Source: Lineus longissimus (Eukaryota > Nemertea > Pilidiophora > Heteronemertea > Lineidae). From it: a DNA stretch of 64,000 nucleotides. The stretch is taken from assembly GCF_910592395.1 (NCBI RefSeq), contig NC_088324.1, positions 8,022,953 through 8,086,952 on the forward strand, read 5' to 3'. Shown piece after piece: positions 61,101-64,000 of the stretch; position 1 is the first letter of the stretch, and each line of letters opens with the position of its first letter. A program made the position numbers and the translations under genes. The notes under the pieces are model-generated. The model had not been told where the DNA came from. It saw only the letters and a list, made by a program, of their open reading frames with translations, and did not search any database.

Positions 61101-63644
61101 TCTCCAAGATCATGGTATTAGCCTCGCACCTCTGCATTTGGCGTTAAGTGGTACGTCATTAGGCCCTGGGGAATCGTCTGAACTGGATGTTCAACTCGTA
61201 AAGACAGAATACCCGGAGAGAAACCTTCAGGGAAAGTTCTGCCTAAACTTAGCCACAGAAAAGTAAACAGCAGCTGATTTATCAAAGGGAAAGTTCTGCC
61301 TAAACTTAGCCACAGAAAAGTAAACATCAGCTGATTTATCAAAGGGAAAGTTCTGCCTAAACTTAGCCACAGAAAAGTAAACAGCAGCTGATGTATCAAA
61401 GGGAAAGTTCTGCCTAAACTTAGCCACAGAAAAGTAAACAGCAGCTGATTTATCAAAGGGAAAGTTCTGCCTAAACTTAGCCACAGAAAAGTAAACAGCA
61501 GCTGATTTATCAAAGGGAAAGTTCTGCCTAAACTTAGCCACAGAAAAGTAAACAGCAGCTGATTTATCAAAGGGAAAGTTCTGCCTAAACTTAGCCACAG
61601 AAAAGTAAACAGCAGCTGATTTATCAAAGGGAAAGTTCTGCCTAAACTAAGCCACAGAAAAGCAAACAGCAGCTGATTTATCAAATAAAGACCACGGCCT
61701 AATGAAGGAAACAGTTCATACCTTGATTTCATCATCCTTGTCCCTGAGCTTCCCGAGGAGGTCATTAGCTGCTTTCTCATTGGCTACCGCTGCCTTACTC
61801 CGCTCAGTCATCATCTCCTGCAAGGTGATTAGAAGTAATTCAGTACAGTGGAACCTCTCTATTAAGAAGACCCTCGGGACTGACAAGTACTGTTCGTAAT
61901 AGAGAGGTGTCCTGATCAGAGAGGTCAAATTAAATGACAAGAACTCATTTGGGTCCGAAACTTGTGTCCTCAATAGATGATAATAAATAAATGAACCATT
62001 TACAGTGGAACCTCCCTTAGCAGACACCTCTCTATTAAGGACAACCTCTCCATTACGGACACTAGCTTTGGTCCCAAATTGGTTGTTTCCAATCAATTTG
62101 ACCTCTCTAATCAGGACCTCTCTATTAAGGACAGCACTTGTCTGTCCCGAGGGTGTCCTTAATAGAGAGGCTCTACTGTATATTCATTAGGATATGTCAT
62201 GCTATTGAATATTGTCTTGAAGTAAAGTGTGGGTATATTCTAATGTCTTTGTAAGTGCCAGCAATCAAAAATGATGGATTTAGTGCCGCCCATCTCATTT
62301 GGGCTTTCATCTACAAAAAGTACAAAGGCGGAGTCGGAGAAAGGTATGATAAAGCAAAACTAAATTGTACACAGCAAGTACCCTTAAAACCATTTCAAAA
62401 CCACTGCAAATAAGAAAGCTAACTCAAAATCACACAGATCTTAGCAAAAGAAAAGTCTTACTTTGGGAAAACTTAACAGGATAAGAAACAATATGATGCT
62501 GAGATTTGTAAAAGAGCCTAAAAATGATAATGTCGAGAAAAAAAAAGCGAGTCCTACTTAAAAGTTGATTAGATAATCAAAGTAATTTAAAGATTTTTTA
62601 TCAGAGTTTATTGCGCATATTATTACGTAAAAGTAAAATTAATCACACGTGACGTAAGCATGTTTTGCACCCGGTACCAAATATTTGCTGCAATATCTAC
62701 TGCCTCCTACTGCCAAAACCTGAACAAAATAACGAGATATCGTCAATACCTTTTTCAATTTATGGCGAACAGTGCTGCAATCTGGTGGTGAGGAGAGGAG
62801 TAAGATGCAAAATGAAACACTGACGAGAGGAGTAACATTAACCTTTCTAACACAAACTGATAAACGTTTAACCATTTTGCTTTAAGATATGCTACATGGT
62901 CATCGATTTACGACAAAAACCTGGAGATTTTTAGACTCTTGCACCAGTCTCCTCCATTCTCTCATTACAGAGACTGGTACTTGACGGCAATTCAATCGTC
63001 ATGAACTCGATTTGGGGGCGTAAGCTTCCGGTGTCCGGTCACGCGTTTTTCTGTAGGATGGGTAACCTCGATCCATGTGAATAATCTGGAACACCAGAGC
63101 GCTCGGTATGACAGTGCATCCACTGTATGCACTGAACATGTATGGCTCGCCTTGGGTAAATCAACGAGGCTTCCTCGATCCTCTGCTGCGCTGCGGACAG
63201 GGTCGAGGATATCTGGACTAAAAGATTCTAACCCCAGCAGCCGTACCAATTCATCAAGGAACTTATCGAACCCTGGCCCTACTGCATGGTGTCAGGCCTT
63301 TCGCTCTACAACGTTTGGGCAGCGTATAGTACCCCTGGCACCCGGCAAATACCAGGCGGCCTGGGTCCCAACTTGGCTTAGGAAAAGTGGCATTGTTAAA
63401 ATAGCTGGCATGACCCAATCTAAGGCACAAGGTCGTTACTGAAAAACACTATACACACCTCGAGCAGACGATCCTTTTCTGCGATCTGCTGTCGAAGTTG
63501 CTCAATGACGACGTCGCTGCCACCAGGACTCTGCTGGTTGATCAACTCTTCCATGTATTGATCCTTATTCGCTAACGATTTTTGAAGTTTCCCGATCAGG
63601 CCCTCTTTCTCTTCGATGCCCCGGCTGTAATTGTCCTGCGCCTC
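34076..63644 (-). CDS. 3' part of a giant centrosomin/CDK5RAP2/myomegalin-like coiled-coil protein (22 exons)
   Basis: Exons in order of transcription: 63459-63644, 61722-61817, 60648-60839, 59885-60041, 58459-58610, 57469-57621, 57048-57166, 56452-56603, 55696-56066, 53565-55413, 52660-53302, 47014-47214, 45634-46742, 44792-45041, 44068-44189, 43237-43443, 42570-42665, 41288-41779, 40186-40358, 35775-35933, 34872-35010, 34076-34161. All junctions agree in phase, and the sum is exactly 2,368 codons including TAA. The protein is nearly all heptad coiled coil, broken by Ser-rich basic linkers. Two SxIP motifs (SQIP, SPIP) in basic Ser-rich sequence fit EB1 binding. A motif LR..LE.SI..N..LR..LE occurs three times, as I recall in myomegalin/CDK5RAP2. 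The CM1 domain would be upstream, outside the window. A different large centrosomal or Golgi coiled-coil family is possible. Confidence 0.85.
34470..34800. repeat. Three diverged tandem copies of a 115-bp unit
   Basis: Units share AAGCAAA..AAC, GATGGCC..TTCCCCTGGCC and GTC.GAGTCATG..GCTCCTTG. They lie in the last intron of the coiled-coil gene. Confidence 0.7.
34872..35010 (-). CDS. Coiled-coil gene exon
   Basis: Encodes NQLLRDKLNNLEGQYTAAMK and MMKAAQKRLQATNRKKENME, a heptad helix, between CTTTCAG and GTAAGT. Confidence 0.92.
35446..35732. mobile_element. Foldback TTAA element, copy 1 (287 bp)
   Basis: Bounded by TTAACACCTTCAGCGCCGAA and its inverted partner. The arms are about 130 bp each and pair almost end to end, with a short loop around AAGAAAAGGTC. 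TTAA ends plus the CACCTTCAGCGCC terminus resemble piggyBac-derived MITEs. Confidence 0.85.
35775..35933 (-). CDS. Coiled-coil gene exon with a conserved-looking block
   Basis: Encodes LKELSSAVENLNICLKEQHR then VIRAFWTSQLPPKNHNGEY. This compact, non-heptad block with RAFW..LPP looks like a conserved family landmark. The donor is the unusual GTTGGT, but the phase with the next exon is right. Confidence 0.88.
36021..36390. repeat. Duplicate of the exon/intron border at 35923-36000, interrupted by a foldback element
   Basis: GGTACTCAAGATTCTGAAGG..GAGAGAATCTATT at 36021-36060 and TTGTTAAATATTTGAAGTTT after 36345 match the continuous paralogue at 35921-36000. The paralogue has no element at that point. 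Confidence 0.8.
36061..36335. mobile_element. Foldback TTAA element, copy 2 (275 bp)
   Basis: Same terminal sequence and arms as copy 1, with the loop around CCAAACGGTC. It is flanked by TTAA at 36061 and 36332. Confidence 0.85.
36436..36523. mobile_element. Short mariner-like MITE (ACAGGGTGGCC ends)
   Basis: Inverted ends ACAGGGTGGCCTAGAAAACT and AGTTTTCTGGGTCACCCTGT give a near-perfect 25-bp terminal repeat. The whole element is only 88 bp. A fragment with the same end is at about 31800. Confidence 0.7.
36846..37010. mobile_element. pogo/Tigger-like MITE copy
   Basis: Begins TTACAGCAGAACCTCTCTAT and ends GGAGGTTCCACTGTA. Nearly complete. Confidence 0.75.
37300..37616 (-). mobile_element. 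tRNA-headed SINE, family 1
   Basis: Reverse-oriented body (CTACTCATGTTTCTCACTTG, AGACACCAGATACC, AGCCAGGAATTTAATTCC), then a shortened head GTGGTAGCAAGCAGTTTTCA. The B-box region is deleted in this copy. Confidence 0.7.
38037..39316. repeat. 30-bp minisatellite, about 42 copies, in an intron
   Basis: The unit is GAGGGTGGGCAAACTCTGCT plus CTCCTAATGA, very homogeneous, with a few 32-bp variants (extra CT) and a short higher-order pattern. It lies between exons 35775-35933 and 40186-40358 of the coiled-coil gene. Because 30 is a multiple of three, several frames on both strands stay open; this is not evidence of coding. No spacers are present, so it is not a CRISPR array. Confidence 0.97.
39803..40075. 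mobile_element. MITE with GGGCCCGGTTTC ends, rich in ACTTAAG
   Basis: The inverted ends are GGGCCCGGTTTCTCAAAGAA and TTCTTTGTGAAACCGGGCC, followed inward by repeated CTTAAG palindromes (about ten across 270 bp). It is intronic in the coiled-coil gene. Confidence 0.8.
40186..40358 (-). CDS. Coiled-coil gene exon
   Basis: Encodes LRYLFAIGRLDDYELMKKEI and GESTIIIRGMEARLQERMKI. The LDDYELMKKEI..S..II..ME pattern looks like a conserved helical module. Bounded by ATTTCAG and GTGAGA. Confidence 0.92.
40449..40598. mobile_element. pogo/Tigger-like MITE copy
   Basis: Begins TACAGTGGAAACTTCCTTAG and ends AGCACTCGATTGTA. The right part is truncated. Confidence 0.65.
40599..40885. repeat. Direct duplication of a 136-140-bp unit
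   Basis: Two copies share GATGTCACCAACATATCAAG, CACAAAATTACTCT and AACTGGTGCCAAC. They are intronic. Confidence 0.75.
41288..41779 (-). CDS. Coiled-coil gene exon, Pro/Arg/Ser-rich linker
   Basis: A 492-bp exon with repeated PPSPQRAGRPTTPHRAGRPT-type sequence (a short internal repeat of RAGRPT/SPQ) followed by SYSTEHLNLFLDSCDRSQIR. The basic Pro-rich stretch is of the sort that binds microtubules or SH3 domains; this is inference only. The donor is GTAGTT. Confidence 0.88.
41880..42280. repeat. 202-bp direct tandem duplication
   Basis: Two copies begin CATTATGTTAGAATATT (41881 and 42083) and end with CCAGGAAAGAACTGAC. They are nearly identical. Confidence 0.88.
42298..42392. mobile_element. 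Truncated pogo/Tigger-like MITE
   Basis: Only about 95 bp remain, with ACAGAAGAACCTTCCTATTG and CTGACAAGTGCTGTCCTTGA. Confidence 0.5.
42570..42665 (-). CDS. Coiled-coil gene exon
   Basis: A 96-bp exon encoding QLDRVNLHESPQATKNLPTH and DGSSFNTLGDK, a non-helical Ser/Thr linker. Confidence 0.88.
42767..42816 (-). mobile_element. Fragment of a family-1 SINE head
   Basis: CCCTATTGTGTGGTAGCCAG and the following GGCTACGAAGCTCCT match the tRNA-like head seen at 44560-44614. Confidence 0.55.
43237..43443 (-). CDS. Coiled-coil gene exon with LR..LE.SI repeat 3
   Basis: Encodes IGRLRVQLERSINTNNALR, the third instance of the motif, then a Ser-rich linker with LSASLRSLLQPVVNDGQKPV. Bounded by CCCTAACAG and GTAGGT. 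Confidence 0.92.
43775..43940. mobile_element. pogo/Tigger-like MITE copy
   Basis: Begins TGCAGTAGAACCTCCCCTAC and ends AGAGGTTCTACTGTA. Confidence 0.7.
44068..44189 (-). CDS. Coiled-coil gene exon
   Basis: Encodes LKEEVTHLRDQVKRNEQLLR and NQAAQLKEFSENAKTEKNSS, continuous heptads. Bounded by TCTCTCCAG and GTAGGA. Confidence 0.92.
44262..44614 (-). mobile_element. tRNA-headed SINE, family 1, best copy
   Basis: Read on the - strand: head with A-box TAGCCTAGTGGTTAA and a B-box region (CCCGGGG before ACCCCAGGATTG), then a body with TTCGAATAAGAGTTAAAATC, AGTGAGAAACATGAGTAGCT and a tail GCTCCTCCTGCCTTGGAGGA. It is about 350 bp. Copies or fragments are at 888, 29690, 37300, 42767 and 56660. Confidence 0.82.
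44792..45041 (-). CDS. Coiled-coil gene exon; 5' part triplicated upstream
   Basis: The minimal exon encodes AADFDALQKDYVNVRRQFDV and then EKDHFLQESKEILVSQDSII, ending with phase 2 before GTGAGT. Two further copies of its first 37-40 codons, each with its own acceptor, lie directly upstream (acceptor-adjacent bases 45152 and 45272) and are in the same frame. The exon may therefore extend to 45272. Confidence 0.9.
45042..45272 (-). repeat. Two additional in-frame copies of the exon head
   Basis: The copies start TADFYILQKDYLDVQLQFDA (111 bp from the exon start) and AADFDLLQKNDITISDNFNT (a further 120 bp). Both spacings are multiples of three, no stop intervenes, and each copy is preceded by a CAG. 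Confidence 0.85.
45634..46742 (-). CDS. Coiled-coil gene large exon with LR..LE.SI repeat 2
   Basis: The 1,109-bp exon encodes a helix (LITQLKQKLSKMQQKARHLP), a long Ser/Arg-rich disordered linker with many potential phosphosites, then a coiled coil with IRLLRERLEESIKTYDQLR and QQLEERLSQMDGQ. Bounded by CTGCTTCAG and GTGAGT. Confidence 0.93.
47014..47214 (-). CDS. Coiled-coil gene exon
   Basis: Encodes LKKRLSDAEEKLAEADALRK and LQKRLDSYNRLKEHLKRNKD. Acceptor TTTTATAG, donor GTAAGT. Confidence 0.92.
47325..47530 (+). mobile_element. Possible tRNA-derived SINE (third type)
   Basis: A B-box-like GTGGGTTTAAACCCCGG follows an A-box-like region about 45 bp upstream; the body differs from families 1 and 2. 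Further right (47640-47680) a TCGACGAGCACTTTCTCATG block recurs at 57325-57412. Confidence 0.35.
47931..49253 (-). other. Three consecutive long minus-strand open frames inside an intron (possible gene relic)
   Basis: Frames at 47931-48479 (182 codons), 48676-48993 (105 codons) and 49053-49253 (66 codons) follow one another on the - strand and read like mixed-composition protein, for example LTFVFHSTIGAGPHKAKLWS in the first. I could not assign a family, and none starts at a convincing ATG. A 27-bp direct repeat (GAGGTATGTTTCAATGAACA) lies near 48360-48410. It may be a decayed nested gene or chance. Confidence 0.25.
49345..51093. mobile_element. 1.75-kb inverted-repeat element with internal 302-bp tandem repeats
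   Basis: The ends are TGAAACGGCCAGG..GCTCACCGTA and the inverted TACGGTGAGC..CCTGGCCGGTTTCA. The body contains about five 302-bp units, followed by a GACGACGGAC run near the right end. There is no coding capacity, so it is a non-autonomous element. It lies in the 5.4-kb intron between exons 47014-47214 and 52660-53302. Confidence 0.8.
49540..50995. repeat. 302-bp tandem repeats (about five copies) within the 1.75-kb element
   Basis: The marker CCCCCTGGTGG recurs near 49650, 49952, 50254, 50556 and 50858, a constant spacing of about 302 bp. A second marker, AAGAAACGTGCCATAGTT, keeps the same spacing. Units 3 and 4 are the most alike. Confidence 0.9.
51283..52527. repeat. 32-bp minisatellite, about 38 copies
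   Basis: The unit is GAGTATTGGTGAGTTTACAT plus GGTCCACTATAC. Variant units (TATAACGAGTGGTGA) recur in blocks, which indicates higher-order duplication. Located about 130 bp before the donor of exon 52660-53302. Confidence 0.95.
52660..53302 (-). CDS. Coiled-coil gene exon with an internal heptad repeat
   Basis: A 643-bp exon. After SEPVDSSDDEIPRQ it encodes three alike helical blocks (RDLIQQCKKLVDENEDVKR, GNLAKQCKKLVAENEEVTQ, NELQKKCASLDTKNTILEQ), spaced about 27 residues apart. The rest is a continuous coiled coil. Bounded by TTTTTTTTCAG and GTGAGT. Confidence 0.94.
53565..55413 (-). CDS. Coiled-coil gene largest exon with SxIP motifs
   Basis: A 1,849-bp exon (616 codons). It encodes coiled coil from its start to KAYGKPPSGE, then a basic Ser-rich linker KSQIPVFRRKSSTDSLDKG with an acidic Ser block. 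A helix, a second linker (SMTNLASDGEDRSPRSRSGS, then GSPIPRG) and further helices such as LKGQIERYLKIIKSLKERLK and LLNRFTEIRHLVAEVLHQGD follow. The donor is the unusual GTTGGT; phase 1 agrees with the next exon. Confidence 0.95.
55696..56066 (-). CDS. Coiled-coil gene exon
   Basis: Encodes NLQKDNEALRNQLEEAKRWN, a Gly-rich break (MRGGGVGAAE), TTYASILYDPEKPAEILFDS and a second helix ending AIPGENEMDK. Bounded by TTTTCTTCAG and GTATGC. Confidence 0.93.
56452..56603 (-). CDS. Coiled-coil gene exon with LR..LE.SI repeat 1
   Basis: Encodes IEALRHQLQESIESNQQLR then EQLENQLKQSSASPKGENS, the first of three such modules in the window. Bounded by CCTTTCAG-like and GTGAGT sites. Confidence 0.92.
56660..56995 (+). 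mobile_element. tRNA-headed SINE, family 1, forward copy
   Basis: B-box-like GGGTTCGATCCCGGGG, then the family body (GGATTGTATTGCTGGATGAA, AGAGAAACATGAGTAG) and tail GCTCATCCCGCCTCGGAGAA. The A-box region is damaged. Confidence 0.7.
57048..57166 (-). CDS. Coiled-coil gene exon
   Basis: Encodes INQMLQDQLREAQNLRDILK and AEKAVYINLNQSEEKPQSS; phase 0 in, phase 2 out. Confidence 0.92.
57469..57621 (-). CDS. Coiled-coil gene exon
   Basis: Encodes AKLMQQLLSSKDKDSENERL, KIEIVNLHEQLDRP and a Thr/Gly linker ending THVH; both borders are phase 0. Confidence 0.92.
57780..58345. repeat. Four tandem copies of a 131-145-bp unit
   Basis: Each unit contains GTGCGTATCCCTGCA, CATCTCACTACACGACATGC and GGATGGCAAACACTTGGCCA. 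Starts are near 57784, 57915, 58060 and 58205. Located just before the donor side of exon 58459-58610. Confidence 0.85.
58459..58610 (-). CDS. Coiled-coil gene exon
   Basis: Encodes LVSRLRANMDRNPQHQVSKS and AYEDVMSELEKQEKSRREAE, ending AKDKA before GTGAGT. Confidence 0.92.
58611..59884. other. Intron of the coiled-coil gene
   Basis: No supported exon or repeat array. An AAACTCCAAACTCAT motif occurs twice near 58806-58915. Confidence 0.5.
59885..60041 (-). CDS. Coiled-coil gene exon
   Basis: Encodes ALVESGREKDKMFRQIQESF and SAELLNLRDEVDRLQNEVLS; phase 0 in, phase 1 out. Confidence 0.92.
60078..60325 (+). mobile_element. tRNA-headed SINE, family 2, copy 2
   Basis: A-box-like TATGGCCTAGTA and B-box-like CCTGGTTCGAACTC, then the family body TCTCTTTGTTCAACTTGG and GCTGATTGAGCAGCTCATC. 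Confidence 0.68.
60648..60839 (-). CDS. Coiled-coil gene exon
   Basis: Encodes DVTEDYNRQVSQLNKELQRL and LGEKDKTIE at its end; phase 0 on both sides. Confidence 0.93.
61231..61690. repeat. 57-bp minisatellite, eight copies
   Basis: The unit is GGGAAAGTTCTGCCTAAACT followed by TAGCCACAGAAAAGTAAACA and GCAGCTGATTTATCAAA. Starts step by exactly 57 bp from about 61231 to 61630. As 57 is a multiple of three, a 19-residue repeat is open on the - strand, but the array is intronic. Confidence 0.95.
61722..61817 (-). CDS. Coiled-coil gene exon
   Basis: A 96-bp exon encoding EMMTERSKAAVANEKAANDL and LGKLRDKDDEIK. Confidence 0.92.
61843..62181. mobile_element. Two adjacent pogo/Tigger-like MITE copies
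   Basis: The first (61843-61978) begins TACAGTGGAACCTCTCTATT and stops at TGTCCTCAATAGATG. The second (62003-62181) is complete, in the opposite orientation, running from TACAGTGGAACCTCCCTTAG to AGAGGCTCTACTGTA. Confidence 0.75.
62182..63458. other. Intron of the coiled-coil gene
   Basis: No recognisable exon, array or MITE. Open frames on both strands in 62990-63440 have no domain features. Confidence 0.5.
63459..63644 (-). CDS. Coiled-coil gene, most 5' exon in the window
   Basis: A 62-codon exon encoding EAQDNYSRGIEEKEGLIGKL and VVIEQLRQQIAEKDRLLE. It starts in phase 0 after ATTCCAG, so more coding exons lie to the right of the window. Confidence 0.93.
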
Positions 63645-63682
63645 CTGGAATTATAAAACCGAAGATATTTAGAGACATGAGA

Positions 63683-63880
63683 TGTGGCCTAGTGGCCTAA
63701 ACTCTCAGCTAGCGGGCAGTCGGTCCCTTGTTCGAAACCCCTCAGTTAGAATGAGACTCTAGGCAGGTTTCTTTGTCAAACTTGCCTTACGCCTCCAAGG
63801 TGTATAAAAGGGTACCGATCAGCTAGACTTATTAAGCAGCCAAGTTGAGGGCCCCTGAAAGGTTTCGGGACAGACCATAC
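63683..63880 (+). mobile_element. tRNA-headed SINE, family 2, copy 3
   Basis: A-box-like TGTGGCCTAGTGG, B-box-like CCTTGTTCGAAACC, then TTTCTTTGTCAAACTTGCCT of the family body. The tail is diverged. Confidence 0.62.
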
Positions 63881-64000
63881 CATATCAATTGAGAACATTT
63901 AGTGAGAAAATCATCATTTTGAAATGTTAACTCAAGTATTGGTATAGGGGAAAAAAGTTGAAGTTTCATTCATATATAACACTTTCAAACAGACAGGTCC

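Overview
This is animal genomic DNA, most likely from a marine invertebrate such as a lophotrochozoan or a non-vertebrate deuterostome. The reasons are intron-rich genes with GT-AG introns, a DIRS-type tyrosine-recombinase retrotransposon, tRNA-headed SINEs, many short inverted-repeat (MITE-like) elements, several intronic minisatellites, and an intronless RING/B-box/NHL protein. I cannot name the species.

Layout. (1) 1-1.75 kb, + strand: the last two exons of an unidentified gene ending in a very acidic tail. (2) 2.25-8.81 kb: a complete DIRS-like element with near-identical inverted terminal repeats, a gag-like ORF, RT/RNase H, a tyrosine recombinase, and an internal complementary region that copies both outer ends. 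(3) 8.86-14.3 kb: gene-poor and repeat-rich, with a 22-bp array, decayed MITEs and a duplicated 0.7-kb unit that contains a long inverted repeat. (4) 15.35-31.98 kb, - strand: a 13-exon SMYD (SET plus MYND) lysine methyltransferase of the SMYD1/2/3 type. Its splice phases join across all 13 exons to give 452 codons from the proposed ATG. Its 9.5-kb intron 8 hosts an intact, intronless TRIM-NHL gene on the + strand (23923-25944). (5) 32.48-63.64 kb and beyond, - strand: the 3' part of a giant coiled-coil gene. I resolved 22 exons whose phases all agree, giving 2,367 codons plus a stop. SxIP motifs and three repeats of an LR..LE.SI..N..LR motif make a CDK5RAP2/myomegalin-type centrosomal protein the best guess. 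The 5' end lies outside the window.

The two large - strand genes are head-to-tail, about 0.5 kb apart. The introns carry most of the interesting structure: at least eight tandem arrays, about ten pogo/Tigger-like MITE copies, two copies of a foldback TTAA element (one with a paralogous empty site), and a 1.75-kb inverted-repeat element with five 302-bp tandem units. Several repeats touch gene structure directly. Five copies of a 3' splice site precede SMYD exon 11. The SMYD stop codon lies inside a minisatellite. The 5' half of one centrosomal exon is triplicated in frame. SMYD exon 6 has a decayed duplicate.

The domain assignments rest on recognised motifs and exon-phase bookkeeping. No database search was run.
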